Below are positions 27,941-36,669 of a stretch of 64,000 nt of DNA, one piece after another; the stretch's first letter is position 1; each line of letters starts with the position of its first letter. The notes beneath the pieces are model-generated. The model did not search any database, had not been told where the DNA came from, and saw only the letters and a list, made by a program, of their open reading frames with translations. The position numbers and the translations under genes are program-made. The DNA is from Magnetospira sp. QH-2 (lineage in GTDB: Bacteria > Pseudomonadota > Alphaproteobacteria > Rhodospirillales > Magnetospiraceae), in the NCBI RefSeq assembly GCF_000968135.1, contig NZ_FO538765.1, positions 2,430,001 to 2,494,000 of the forward strand. The letters run 5' to 3'.

Positions 27941-28241
27941 GAAAAGCTCTCCTGATCTGAGAAAATGAAAACAACGGACAACACCAAAACCCCGGTGTTC
28001 AGACGTCCAGGGGCGAACTCTAAGTGGCTTGTGCTGCATCTATGTTGCAGGTGTTTGGAATTATTGTGAATGATGACTTTTGGAAGGGTCGAATGGGCCC
28101 GTTCGCCTGAACGATCTTGCCATGGCGTTCCGGTGCCCCCCCATACTCCGAGAAAAATAATGCTTTTGTCCGGCAGCGGGACTCCCTACCTGCAAGGAGA
28201 CCGGTGGTTGACCGGCCCCTTAACCGTTCACGAGGTGAAAC
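27941..28241. other. divergent promoter region, PhoX-like gene and 57-aa gene
   Basis: 301 nt without a gene, between divergent starts. A weak inverted repeat CACC-AAAACCCC-GGTG is at 27980-27997. No convincing Pho box was found by eye. Otherwise nothing is seen. Confidence 0.4.
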
Positions 28242-28415
28242 ATGTCGAAAATCCATTGTGCCTATGCTTCGGAAAAGATCCGCCGACAGTTCGGCGAGGC
28301 CTTGGCCAACGCCCGTGCCGAGGCGCCCCACGACCAAAAGGGCCGCATCGACGAAAAAGCGGTGTCGAAGAAAATGGCTCGGTGGTGGCAGGATCACGGC
28401 TACGCCTATCCCTGA
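28242..28415 (+). CDS. small basic protein, 57 aa
   Basis: ATG 28242 follows GAGGTG by 5 nt. The product is charged and helical in appearance (A-S-E-K-I-R-R-Q-F-G-E-A-L-A-N-A-R-A, then A-V-S-K-K-M-A-R-W-W-Q-D-H-G). It ends 11 nt before a terminator hairpin. Start site, length, composition and terminator together support a real gene. No family is recognised. Confidence 0.6.
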   Translation: MSKIHCAYASEKIRRQFGEALANARAEAPHDQKGRIDEKAVSKKMARWWQDHGYAYP

Positions 28416-28426
28416 CCTAAATTCCA

Positions 28427-28459
28427 GCAGCCCCGGAGATTTTGCTTCGGGGCTGCTTT
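28427..28459 (+). terminator. terminator of the 57-aa gene
   Basis: Stem GCAGCCCCG / CGGGGCTGC with a 12-nt loop, extended by outer A-T and inner pairs, followed by TTTC. The U-tract is short. Confidence 0.65.
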
Positions 28460-28516
28460 CCCCTCCTCCTGACTTCCGCTAGGCTCGCCCCGAATCTTTT
28501 GGGAGAGCCTTTTTTG

Positions 28517-30319
28517 ATGCGCGACGCCCACGCCACCCTTCGCCAGGTTTTCGGTTTCGACGGTTTTTTGCCCCATCAGGAACCGGTGATCCAAGCGGTG
28601 CTTGACGGCCGCAATGTGCTGGCGGTGCTGCCCACCGGCGCGGGCAAGTCGCTGACCTATCAGCTTCCCGCCGTCTGCCGGGGCGGGTTGACGGTGGTGA
28701 TTTCGCCGCTGAAGGCCTTGATGCGCGATCAGGTGGCGCAGATGCAGGCCATCGGTGTTCGCGCGGCGGGCATCCATTCGGGCAATAGCCAGGAGGTCAA
28801 CCGCGAGGCAGAGGCGGCGCTCTATCGCGGTGATCTCACGCTGCTTTACCTATCGCCGGAAAAAGCCACCAAGGATTTCATGGCCCGCCGTCTGGCCGAG
28901 GCGCGTCCGGGCCTGCTGGTGATCGACGAGGCCCATTGTATCTCCGAATGGGGGCACGATTTCCGACCGGAATATATGATGCTGGGCGATCTGCGGACTC
29001 AGTTGGGCAACATCCAATGCATCGCCCTGACCGCCACCGCCGATGCCGCCACCCGGGCCAGCATCGCCGAACGGCTGTTCGACGGCAACGCGGAGCAAAT
29101 CGTCGCCAGTTTCGATCGGCCCAACCTGAAACTGGCCATGACGCCAAAGAACGACCCGACGCGGCAGATCACCCGTTTCGTCCAGGGCTTTCCCAGCCAG
29201 TCGGGGATCGTTTATTGCGGTCGCCGGGCGCGCACTGAGGAACTGGCCGAGGGCCTGCGCAAGGCCGGAATCGATGCCGAGGCCTATCACGCCGGGCTGG
29301 ACGACGGCACCCGCAACGCCGCCCAGGACCGCTTCCAGACCGAGGACGGGGTGGTGATCGTCGCCACCAACGCCTTCGGCATGGGCATCGACAAGCCGGA
29401 CGTGCGCTTCGTCGCCCATGCGGACCTGCCGTCGAGCATCGAGGCCTGGTACCAGGAAATCGGTCGCGCCGGGCGCGACGGCCTGCCCGCGGAGACCCTG
29501 ACCCTTTATGGCTTGCAGGACATTTCCTTTCGCCGCCAGCAGATCAACGCGGGCGAGGCCCATGGCGACCATAAGCGGGTGGAAAACCAGAAACTGGACG
29601 CCATCGTCGGGCTTTGCGAGGCGCCCACCTGCCGCCGCCAGACCCTGCTGGCCTATTTCAACGAAACCTCGGCACCTTGCGGCCATTGCGACCTCTGCCT
29701 GGGCGATGCCCCGTTGGAAGAGGCCTCGGTGGAGGCGCAAAAAGTCCTATCGGCCATTTGGCGCAGCGGTCAACGCTATGGCGCCAAACACATCATCGAC
29801 ATCCTGCGCGGCACGGTCACAGACCGCATCATGGAACGCGGTCACGACCAACTGAGAACTTTCGGGGTCGGCGCCGATCTGTCGGTGCAGGCCTGGACCA
29901 CGCTCATCTTGCAAATGGCGGCGGCTCATCTGATCGCCCCGGATATCGCCAACTACGGCGTGCTGCGCATTCTCGAACGCGGTGATGACGTCATGCGCGG
30001 ACGCGAACCTTTCCACCGCCGCAAGCCGACCCTGGTGGCCGGAAAAGGCAAAAAGCCCAAGGCCCCGCCGCCGGAACTGGCCGATCTGGATCAGGACCTT
30101 TACGAAAACCTGCGCAAACTACGCACCGCCCTGGCCAAGGAAGGCGATGTACCGGCTTATGTGGTTTTCCCTGACCGTACCTTGCAGGAAATGGCCGCCC
30201 GCCAGCCCCTGACCCTCGGCCAGATGGGCGAATTGCATGGCATCGGCGAGAAGAAACTGGAGCGCTACGGATCGGCGTTTTTGGACGTCATCAGCGAGTG
30301 GGTGGAGAGCACCGTATGA
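28517..30319 (+). CDS. recQ: ATP-dependent DNA helicase RecQ
   Basis: A 600-aa superfamily 2 helicase. Walker A is P-T-G-A-G-K-S at residues 39-45; the DEAH box is D-E-A-H-C-I-S-E-W-G-H-D-F-R. The helicase C domain has G-M-G-I-D-K-P-D-V-R and Q-E-I-G-R-A-G-R-D-G. The RecQ zinc site (C-E-A-P-T-C, then C-G-H-C-D-L-C) and a winged helix follow, and an HRDC domain closes the protein. ATG 28517 has GGGAGAG upstream. It unwinds 3'-5' at recombination and stalled-fork structures. Its stop overlaps the start of the acetyltransferase gene (ATGA). Confidence 0.96.
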   Translation: MRDAHATLRQVFGFDGFLPHQEPVIQAVLDGRNVLAVLPTGAGKSLTYQLPAVCRGGLTVVISPLKALMRDQVAQMQAIGVRAAGIHSGNSQEVNREAEAALYRGDLTLLYLSPEKATKDFMARRLAEARPGLLVIDEAHCISEWGHDFRPEYMMLGDLRTQLGNIQCIALTATADAATRASIAERLFDGNAEQIVASFDRPNLKLAMTPKNDPTRQITRFVQGFPSQSGIVYCGRRARTEELAEGLRKAGIDAEAYHAGLDDGTRNAAQDRFQTEDGVVIVATNAFGMGIDKPDVRFVAHADLPSSIEAWYQEIGRAGRDGLPAETLTLYGLQDISFRRQQINAGEAHGDHKRVENQKLDAIVGLCEAPTCRRQTLLAYFNETSAPCGHCDLCLGDAPLEEASVEAQKVLSAIWRSGQRYGAKHIIDILRGTVTDRIMERGHDQLRTFGVGADLSVQAWTTLILQMAAAHLIAPDIANYGVLRILERGDDVMRGREPFHRRKPTLVAGKGKKPKAPPPELADLDQDLYENLRKLRTALAKEGDVPAYVVFPDRTLQEMAARQPLTLGQMGELHGIGEKKLERYGSAFLDVISEWVESTV

Positions 30320-30834
30320 CAGGTTTTGACACGCCGCGGCTCCGAGTCGAAAGCTGGTCGACCCTGGTGTCCGAAGCGGCCTCGAGAGCCCTGTTCGTCG
30401 AGGAGCTCACCCCCCTCCTGACAAGCAAAGTGCTACGCCACCTGCCTCCATCGGCTCAGCTGGCGCAGACCCGCGACGCCGTGAATCAATGGATCGCCGA
30501 CCGGGACGATGAGGTCCAAATGTCCACGGTCCGGCAGCGCGGTTCCCAAAAGCTGCTTGGCTTGCTGTTCCTCGCTCCCATGACGGAAGACGACGAAAGC
30601 AACACTCTTCGCATCGGATATCTGTTCGCCGAAAACGCCTGGGGCAATGGCTATGCGTCGGAACTGGTTGCCGGGTTGGTGGCCTGGCTCAAACCCCAAG
30701 GCCGTCCAACGAAGCTCATCGGCGGTGTGGCCCAGGAAAACAAGGCCTCGACCCGGGTGCTGGAGAAAGCCGGGTTCGAAAAGACGGGCGTGCATGCGGG
30801 AAGCGGGGAATTTATTTTTGTGGCATGGATATGA
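30316..30834 (+). CDS. GNAT-family N-acetyltransferase (RimJ/RimL-like)
   Basis: A 172-aa protein with the GNAT layout: N-terminal F-D-T-P-R-L-R-V-E-S-W, a central strand I-G-Y-L-F-A-E-N-A-W-G-N-G-Y-A-S-E-L as the acetyl-CoA loop, and V-A-Q-E-N-K-A-S-T-R-V-L-E-K-A-G-F-E-K-T-G. This pattern is that of acetyltransferases acting on N-terminal amines or small molecules. The ATG overlaps the recQ stop, so translation is coupled. Substrate unknown. Confidence 0.85.
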   Translation: MTGFDTPRLRVESWSTLVSEAASRALFVEELTPLLTSKVLRHLPPSAQLAQTRDAVNQWIADRDDEVQMSTVRQRGSQKLLGLLFLAPMTEDDESNTLRIGYLFAENAWGNGYASELVAGLVAWLKPQGRPTKLIGGVAQENKASTRVLEKAGFEKTGVHAGSGEFIFVAWI

Positions 30835-30842
30835 GGGAAGAT

Positions 30843-31718
30843 ATGTCGCTGATCAAAAAACTGGGTTTTCTTGCATTGTTGGTGCTTGTTCCTGATGGCA
30901 TTGCCCAAGGCACGGAACAGCCGGACGAGCCGAAATTCGGAGCCTTTAAAGGGGGCCTTGCGCCGGGGCGCCTACCAATCAAAGAATTTCCGCTTCTTGA
31001 GGCGACCATCAAGCAGCTTCAAGCAAGCCTCAAAGAAGGCGATGAGGCATTTGTTCGACGCCATGTTCATGAGGACTTCAGCTTTATTCTTGACCCGGAT
31101 CCAGGTGGAATCGGTGGCTCAGGGATGGACTTCTTCAATATGGTGTTTCAGGTTCTTACACCGACAGCCGAAGAAGCCAAAGAGCTGACCCCCGAGCGAC
31201 ACGCGGAAGTTCTTCGGGAACTGGAGTCAAGCCGAGATGGCCTTTCAGCCTCCATCAACATGGCTCATGTTCGCGTCAATGTAGACGGCGATGGAATGGG
31301 TTTGGCTTGTGACGGTGACAATCTTTTGACCTTGGAGGAATTTGAACAAGAGGGCGAGATTTTAAAAGGTTCCACCTGGTTGAGTGAATTCGAGAATGTC
31401 CGGGTACGCGCCACTCCCGGTATCGCGGCACCGGTTGTTGGCAACCTAGCAGGATTCAACGATTTAGCAGTGCAAGGTGACACGATTGAGGCCGACCCCG
31501 ATCCCACTTCGCCCTATCGCTGGATCAAGGTGTTGTACTCTCCCCGCCTGCAAGAAAGCTATGTGGACGAGGATTGGGGAGATGGGCAAGACATCACCGG
31601 CTACATCGCACTACGCTATTTGGGAAGCCGCACAAATTATCCACTCTGTTTCGGTTGGGACGAGACCGAAAAAATCTGGAAACTGCGCTCGTATACGATC
31701 AAGGGAGAAGGTCATTGA
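30843..31718 (+). CDS. exported protein with SH3-like domain
   Basis: A 291-aa protein starting with a signal peptide ([19 protein letters not shown]). The C-terminal half contains a bacterial SH3-like stretch (V-R-V-R-A-T-P-G-I-A-A-P-V-V-G-N-L) ending with T-G-Y-I-A-L-R-Y-L-G-S. ATG 30843, with AGGGA just upstream, is preferred over an in-frame ATG at 30825. It overlaps or abuts the acetyltransferase gene. GC content is lower than that of the neighbours, which hints at acquisition. Function unknown; periplasmic wall binding is possible. Confidence 0.65.
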   Translation: MSLIKKLGFLALLVLVPDGIAQGTEQPDEPKFGAFKGGLAPGRLPIKEFPLLEATIKQLQASLKEGDEAFVRRHVHEDFSFILDPDPGGIGGSGMDFFNMVFQVLTPTAEEAKELTPERHAEVLRELESSRDGLSASINMAHVRVNVDGDGMGLACDGDNLLTLEEFEQEGEILKGSTWLSEFENVRVRATPGIAAPVVGNLAGFNDLAVQGDTIEADPDPTSPYRWIKVLYSPRLQESYVDEDWGDGQDITGYIALRYLGSRTNYPLCFGWDETEKIWKLRSYTIKGEGH

Positions 31719-31751
31719 TCTGTTGGGGGTCGCGGTGACCGCGGCCTCTCC

Positions 31752-32414
31752 TTATGCACTCGGCCGGTCCGCATTTGTCATACGGGCCTGCACGGCGGCG
31801 ATGAGGTAGTCTTCCACGTCATGCAGACGCCCTTCGGTGAGCAGGGCTGCCGGGCGGCCACCCAGATTGCCGTTGTCCTCGTCGAGCCAGGCGCGGCGTT
31901 GATCGGGAGACTGGGTAAAACCGACCAGGGCCCGATGAATGCTGACCACGGATTTCAGTTTATCCATCACCGAGGCCTTCATGGTGGCGGGCAAATCCTG
32001 GCGCCATTGAGCCAGTTCGGTGGCACCGAGGCCGGTGATGCGGATTTGGTCTTCCTCGGACAGGCCCAGGTCGTCCACGGCCTGATGGAAATAGATCACG
32101 AACTGTTGCAGACCGACGCGCTGCCATAGGGCCTTGCGCTCTTCTTCCACCAAGCATTCATAAAGCGGGGAGTTGGCGCGCAGCAGGCCGCCGTCGGGCG
32201 TATTGGCGAGGATTTGCGGTGCCATGACTTCGAGATCCGCATCGAGCAAAATTGCCCATCGATCCCAGGTTTCCGCCAGACCCTGCTTGCGGGAACGCAG
32301 CCCTTTGAGCTCTTCCCGCGCCCGCGCCAGCAGGTTGGGAGAGGTGACGATCTGGTGGAGCAGGACTTTGTGAAAATGCAAAGCCTGCGCTTCGGGGAAC
32401 ATGAAATCGGCCAT
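31752..32414 (-). CDS. MbcA/ParS/Xre antitoxin-like protein
   Basis: A 220-aa soluble protein. The C-terminal 60 residues (I-H-R-A-L-V-G-F-T-Q-S-P-D-Q-R-R-A-W-L, then N-L-G-G-R-P-A-A-L-L-T-E-G) look like the toxin-binding domain of Xre/MbcA/ParS antitoxins (DUF2384), preceded by a helix-turn-helix-like region (L-S-E-E-D-Q-I-R-I-T-G-L). A 100-residue N-terminal helical extension is unusual for that family. No RES-type toxin is adjacent. The frame opens at a GTG inside the phasin terminator, so the ATG at 32414 is used; no clear ribosome site. A regulatory role unrelated to toxin-antitoxin systems is possible. Confidence 0.55.
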   Translation of the reverse strand: MADFMFPEAQALHFHKVLLHQIVTSPNLLARAREELKGLRSRKQGLAETWDRWAILLDADLEVMAPQILANTPDGGLLRANSPLYECLVEEERKALWQRVGLQQFVIYFHQAVDDLGLSEEDQIRITGLGATELAQWRQDLPATMKASVMDKLKSVVSIHRALVGFTQSPDQRRAWLDEDNGNLGGRPAALLTEGRLHDVEDYLIAAVQARMTNADRPSA

Positions 32415-32451
32415 GGCGCCAAATGTGGGGGGCGAGACCGGAATTGCAACC

Positions 32452-32502
32452 AAAAAATAAAAAACGCCCGGTGAGAGTTCCACTTGGGAACTTCACCGGG
32501 CG
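32452..32502 (-). terminator. terminator of the phasin gene
   Basis: A long stem, CGCCCGGTGA-AGTTCC with GGAACT-TCACCGGGCG, one bulged base and a short loop. Read leftward it is followed by TTTTTTATTTTTT. It lies 36 nt after the phasin stop. Confidence 0.9.
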
Positions 32503-32537
32503 CAGTCTGGAACCTAAACGTGGAAGGATGAGGTCGT

Positions 32538-33089
32538 TCAGGCGCCGAAAGGCTTGGACAGGCTGGCAACGGTCACGTTGGCGCGCTCGGCCAGAGGCAG
32601 CATGGCCTCTTCGGTGAGCTTGACGGACTTTTCGGTCAGCTTGCGGGATTCGGTAACGAAGCTCTCGTAGCCGCCGCGCACCAGGCTGACCTGAAGATCG
32701 GACAGGGCCTTGATGTCTTTGCAGGCGAACAGAGCCTTGGTGTTCACCAGGCTGTCCTCCATGGAGGTCTGGGCGAGCTTCAGGGCTTCCTGAGTCAGGT
32801 CCTGGTAGCCCTTGACGAAGATGTTGGCGGACTGAATGAAGGCTTCCATGTTGGCCCGGCCGACGGTCATCATGTCCTCGTAACCCTTGGCGGCATCGCC
32901 CTGGAACTTGGTGGCGTTGTCGACGGTTTCCTTGGTCATGGCCACGGCCTTTTCGACCGACTTGGTGGCAACGTCGGCACCGGCCTGGACAACGGCTTCA
33001 ACGGTTTCCTTGCTGGCGGCGACAGCTTCTTCGACTTGATTGGCAGGGGTCGGGGTGGCAACAGGGGCTTTCTTGGCAGCGGCGGGCAT
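32538..33089 (-). CDS. phaP: phasin, granule-associated protein
   Basis: A 183-aa amphipathic helical protein of the phasin_2 family, which coats polyhydroxyalkanoate granules. The N-terminus is Ala/Pro/Lys-rich (P-A-A-A-K-K-A-P-V-A-T-P), then repeated helical heptads (A-V-A-M-T-K-E-T-V-D-N-A-T-K-F), with F-I-Q-S-A-N-I-F-V-K-G-Y-Q-D-L-T-Q typical of the family. ATG 33089 has GGAGAG 4 nt upstream. The strong terminator and two upstream palindromes suggest a single highly expressed, regulated gene. No phaC or phaR is in the window. Confidence 0.9.
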   Translation of the reverse strand: MPAAAKKAPVATPTPANQVEEAVAASKETVEAVVQAGADVATKSVEKAVAMTKETVDNATKFQGDAAKGYEDMMTVGRANMEAFIQSANIFVKGYQDLTQEALKLAQTSMEDSLVNTKALFACKDIKALSDLQVSLVRGGYESFVTESRKLTEKSVKLTEEAMLPLAERANVTVASLSKPFGA

Positions 33090-33148
33090 GGGTCTCTCCA
33101 TCTCGATTTAGGGTCGGTCGCACAGGCGACGGAACAGTGAATTAAGCT

Positions 33149-33165
33149 ATGTTGCAACGCAACAT
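33149..33165. promoter_or_regulatory. palindrome, candidate PhaR operator 1
   Basis: ATGTTGC-AAC-GCAACAT is a perfect 17-bp palindrome with core TGC-N3-GCA, 60 nt upstream of the phasin ATG. PhaR repressors of alphaproteobacteria bind TGC-rich inverted repeats such as CTGC-N3-4-GCAG upstream of phaP. Confidence 0.5.
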
Positions 33166-33210
33166 TCACCACCATATTTAGGGTTGGAGAAACCCGATGT
33201 CAATGATTTT

Positions 33211-33225
33211 TTGTGCGGTGCACAA
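33211..33225. promoter_or_regulatory. palindrome, candidate PhaR operator 2
   Basis: TTGTGC-GGT-GCACAA is a second perfect palindrome with the same TGC-N3-GCA core, about 122 nt upstream of the phasin ATG. Confidence 0.5.
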
Positions 33226-33320
33226 TTAAATTCATCAATCCATTAATACATTAATGTTAAACACTTTTTTCCATATACACCGCCACATCCCCCCCCGGGA
33301 TCATCGCAATTGGAGGTGAT

Positions 33321-34004
33321 TTACTGGCCGCCGCCCAGGGTCCATAGTCCGTTGCGCCCGATGCGGATATTGAATCGGGATTCAATATCCACGCCTTGCA
33401 TACGCTCGGTGGCTTCGGACACCGCCGGATGGGGCTCGCTCACTTTGACATCGGTGAAATCCCAGCCGAATAAAAGATCATCGAAGGTCATGGAATCAAA
33501 GCGTTTCGAAGGCCAGAGATAGGCATTGAAGCGATAGGTACCGTTGCGACAGGCGCCCACGATCCAATAGAAGCGCTCGGAACTCATTTCCAGGCCTTCG
33601 GGGGCGGATGAGGGATCCCAGGCGGCCCGCAATCGGGTTATATCCTCTGGGCGGAGATTGACCAAGGCACTTTGCCCCTTCCAGGGGGCGATCAGGTCCA
33701 AGCCTTTTTCCACACTGATCCGGGCCACTTCCGCCGGACCGAAAACATGGATGGACAATTTACCCCCGCCATCGGGTTGCACAGCCAAATCATAGGTGCG
33801 GACCTGGTTGGCATAATCGCCGTTATAGACAAATCGATAGACTTCCGGGCCACCGGCCGCACAGGCCTCGCGCAGATCGTCGCCATTCAAGTATCCGAAC
33901 CAATTGAATTTGCGAGACAAGGGGTTATCCAGGTTAGCCGCACCGCATCCGGCGACGAAGAGTCCAAATAATAACGATGCGGTTAGCCTCACAAAAAGTC
34001 CCAT
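33321..34004 (-). CDS. lipoprotein of unknown function
   Basis: A 227-aa protein with a lipoprotein signal; the lipobox F-V-A-G-C-G puts Cys at residue 20. The mature part contains two cysteines (E-A-C-A-A-G-G and V-G-A-C-R-N-G-T) that could form a disulfide. No named domain is recognised. The upstream region has GGAAAGA as a moderate ribosome site. Single gene between phasin and a divergent D,D-carboxypeptidase gene. Confidence 0.75.
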   Translation of the reverse strand: MGLFVRLTASLLFGLFVAGCGAANLDNPLSRKFNWFGYLNGDDLREACAAGGPEVYRFVYNGDYANQVRTYDLAVQPDGGGKLSIHVFGPAEVARISVEKGLDLIAPWKGQSALVNLRPEDITRLRAAWDPSSAPEGLEMSSERFYWIVGACRNGTYRFNAYLWPSKRFDSMTFDDLLFGWDFTDVKVSEPHPAVSEATERMQGVDIESRFNIRIGRNGLWTLGGGQ

Positions 34005-34197
34005 GGCTCGATCTTTCCAGTTCGGTTAACGGTTTCTTCAATGGGTCGGCGCCTACAATGACATAGGCTCGACCGGGAAAACAGCCTGGGGTTCCAACCG
34101 GCTTTTCATTGGACTCCCTTCTGTGCCTTCCATAGACTTCAACAGGTCGGGCCGTCTATTCACCGGTTGCGCAATCAGCATGATGGGACGGCATTTG

Positions 34198-35379
34198 ATG
34201 ATGGGAGCAAGCAAGCGCGTGATAGGCCGCTGGATCTCGATGACGGGACTGATGGTCCTGGTGGCGGCACTGTTCGTGTCCTCCCCGGCAGCCGCCAAGT
34301 ACGCCTCTTTCGTCATGGAAGCCGATAGCGGCCGGGTGCTGCACTCGACCAATGCCGACACCCGCAACTATCCGGCATCGCTGACCAAGCTGATGACGCT
34401 CTATATCCTGTTCGAGCGCCTGGAACAGAATAAACTGAACCTATCGAGCCGCTTCACCGTGACTCATCGGGCATCACGCCAACCGGCATCGAAGCTCTGG
34501 CTGAAGCCCAAGGACACCTTGACGGTGGATCAGGTGATCCGCGCCCTGGTGGTCAAATCGGCCAACGATGTGGCTTCCACCGTCGCTGACAATATCTCGG
34601 GCAGCGAAAAAGCTTTTGCCCGGTTGATGACCAGCACCGCCCATCGCATCGGCATGCGGCGCACCAATTTCCGCAACTCATCGGGGCTGCCCCACCGGGC
34701 GCAGATGAGCACCGCTCGCGACATGGCCACCCTGGCCCGTCGGATCATGGTCGACTTTCCGCAGTTCTATCACTATTTCCGGCTGAAGCGCTTCACCTAC
34801 CTGGGCAAGACCTATCGAACCCACAATAACCTGTTGAAATCCTATGACGGCATGGATGGCATGAAGACCGGCTATATCCGCGCCTCGGGCTTTAATCTGG
34901 TGACTTCGGCGGTGCGCGGCAACAAGCGGTTGATCGGTGTTGTTTTTGGCGGACGGACATCGAAGGCCCGCGACAAGCATATGGCCAGTCTGCTGGACAA
35001 AAGCTTTGACCGCCTTGGCATCGGCAAGCGCCAAGTGGCCAAGGCACAACCCAAGTCTCGGGCAAAATCCCGCACCAAACGGGCGCCATCCATCAAGACC
35101 CGTAGCCAGTGGGGCATTCAGGTCGGTGCCTATGCCAAGCACGAACCGGCCCGCAAGGTCGCCGCCAAGGCGGTCAAGAAGGCTCCGTCCCTGCTTTCCA
35201 AGGGTCGCATCACCGTCGTTCCGCTGCGTAAAAGAAGTGGCAAAGTGCTCTATCGCGCCCGCATTGTCGGCTTAGACAAGCGCACCGCCTATGCGGCCTG
35301 TCGAACCTTGAAGAGGGGCAAGATGGATTGCATGGAATTGAAGGTCAAAACAGGCGTTCAGGTGGCCGAGGCGCCTTAA
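34198..35379 (+). CDS. D-alanyl-D-alanine carboxypeptidase with SPOR domain
   Basis: A 393-aa penicillin-binding protein of the DacA/DacC (S11) type. The catalytic triad motifs are present: S-L-T-K (SxxK) near residue 61, S-A-N (SxN), and K-T-G in M-K-T-G-Y. After the catalytic domain a basic linker (K-S-R-A-K-S-R-T-K-R) leads to a C-terminal SPOR domain (W-G-I-Q-V-G-A-Y-A, then A-A-C-R-T-L-K-R-G) that should target septal denuded glycan. It trims the terminal D-Ala of peptidoglycan in the periplasm. Several ATGs compete (34180, 34183, 34198, 34240); 34198 leaves a good signal peptide. Confidence 0.92.
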   Translation: MMGASKRVIGRWISMTGLMVLVAALFVSSPAAAKYASFVMEADSGRVLHSTNADTRNYPASLTKLMTLYILFERLEQNKLNLSSRFTVTHRASRQPASKLWLKPKDTLTVDQVIRALVVKSANDVASTVADNISGSEKAFARLMTSTAHRIGMRRTNFRNSSGLPHRAQMSTARDMATLARRIMVDFPQFYHYFRLKRFTYLGKTYRTHNNLLKSYDGMDGMKTGYIRASGFNLVTSAVRGNKRLIGVVFGGRTSKARDKHMASLLDKSFDRLGIGKRQVAKAQPKSRAKSRTKRAPSIKTRSQWGIQVGAYAKHEPARKVAAKAVKKAPSLLSKGRITVVPLRKRSGKVLYRARIVGLDKRTAYAACRTLKRGKMDCMELKVKTGVQVAEAP

Positions 35380-35436
35380 CCCGCCTCCCTTGCGGACACA
35401 ATTCGCCATTCACCGCCATTTGAGGGAAAAGGATCG

Positions 35437-36078
35437 ATGCGACGGGGTATAGGTACGACCTTCCTTTTGATCGTCTTTCTCGTCGGCCTGTCACCGGCCC
35501 CAGCCAAATCAGAAAATGACGATCTGGAAGCGGCGGTCGATCTTTCACCGGATGTGGAAAACGGCCAGGCGCTCTATGACCTTTGCGCCCCCTGCCATGG
35601 CGCGGATGCCCAGGGCTCCAAAAGCGGTCTGATTCCCCAATTGGCGGGACAGCATCGGCGTGTCCTCATTCATCAACTGGAAGAATTCCGAACCCGCATC
35701 CGCCCCTCCGAGGACATGGAAGGCATCACCAACCGGGGGGCCATCGGCGGCCCTCAGGACGTGGCGGATCTGGTGGGCTATATCGAGACCTTGCCCCTAT
35801 CCAAAAAACCGCGTCTTGGCCCGGGATTCGACCTTGCTTGGGGGCGCGCGCTGTACCAGATGCACTGCGAGACCTGCCACGGTGAGACCGGAGACGGCAA
35901 TGCGGACCAGGGCATCCCCCGCATCCACGGCCAGCACTATCCCTACCTGATCAAGCAGCTGTTGGCCTTCCGCGATCGGGTCCGAACCACGCCAACGCTC
36001 AAGATGGTCATCCGCATCAAGGCCTTGAGTGAAGAAGAACTATCGACCATTGCCGACTACATCGCGCGCCTGGAGTAG
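35437..36078 (+). CDS. diheme cytochrome c (c4-like)
   Basis: A 213-aa exported protein with signal segment T-F-L-L-I-V-F-L-V-G-L-S-P-A-P-A. Two class I heme domains in tandem: C-A-P-C-H-G near residue 51 and C-E-T-C-H-G near residue 144. Met ligands are plausible in each half. The twin-domain layout matches cytochrome c4, an electron carrier to terminal oxidases. ATG 35437 follows AAAAGG. Single gene, no oxidase genes nearby. Confidence 0.87.
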   Translation: MRRGIGTTFLLIVFLVGLSPAPAKSENDDLEAAVDLSPDVENGQALYDLCAPCHGADAQGSKSGLIPQLAGQHRRVLIHQLEEFRTRIRPSEDMEGITNRGAIGGPQDVADLVGYIETLPLSKKPRLGPGFDLAWGRALYQMHCETCHGETGDGNADQGIPRIHGQHYPYLIKQLLAFRDRVRTTPTLKMVIRIKALSEEELSTIADYIARLE

Positions 36079-36105
36079 CGTTTTTCCATCTTGAGATATC
36101 GAGCC

Positions 36106-36669
36106 TCACGGCGAATAGGCCACGATGCTGGTGAAGCGCGGACGGAATACCGCCGAGTTGTATAGCTGTACGTTCCCCACCACTCCCTCTACCAAATGAC
36201 CGCCCATGAACATGGGGGCATAGTCGTAAAAGACTTCCGCCGCGATAAAGCTTTCGCCCTCCGCGACGAAGAACCCGGCAGGCAGGGTGGCCGTGCCCCC
36301 GGCCACGCCGAACTGGCTGCCGCCGGTACCGCCGCCATAGGTTCTTTGCCAGGCCACCACCGCGCCACTGCCCGACCCGACCACCGACGAAACGATCATC
36401 TGCCCTTCCGCGTTGACGTCGAAGGGTTCCATGACGAAATCCCCGGCGACGAACAGATTGTCCACCTCCGCCCCGGTCAGCACCTCGGCCTGAGAAACCA
36501 GATCGGCCACGGTCATGGTGGCGCGTTCGATTTTCTGATTGAGCAGAATATAGCGGGTGATCTCGACCCCCGACAGAATCAGCCCCAGCAGCACCGGAAC
36601 GGCAAAAGCCACTTCCAACGCCAGCACACCCCGTACATCACGGGCAAAGCGTTTCAACAGGCCATTCAT
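36106..36669 (-). CDS. TadE/TadG-like pseudopilin
   Basis: A 187-aa protein with a charged N-terminus followed by A-L-E-V-A-F-A-V-P-V-L-L-G-L-I-L-S-G-V-E, the TadE-like signature with the conserved Glu. The remainder is extracellular-type. TadE proteins are minor pseudopilins of Tad/Flp pili. Its ATG overlaps the stop of the upstream gene (ATGA), so the two are coupled. No other tad genes are in the window. Confidence 0.82.
   Translation of the reverse strand: MNGLLKRFARDVRGVLALEVAFAVPVLLGLILSGVEITRYILLNQKIERATMTVADLVSQAEVLTGAEVDNLFVAGDFVMEPFDVNAEGQMIVSSVVGSGSGAVVAWQRTYGGGTGGSQFGVAGGTATLPAGFFVAEGESFIAAEVFYDYAPMFMGGHLVEGVVGNVQLYNSAVFRPRFTSIVAYSP

Noticed and set aside
27941-28241. Pho box for the PhoX-like gene
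   Set aside because: No pair of CTGTCAT-like direct repeats at 11-bp spacing was found by eye.
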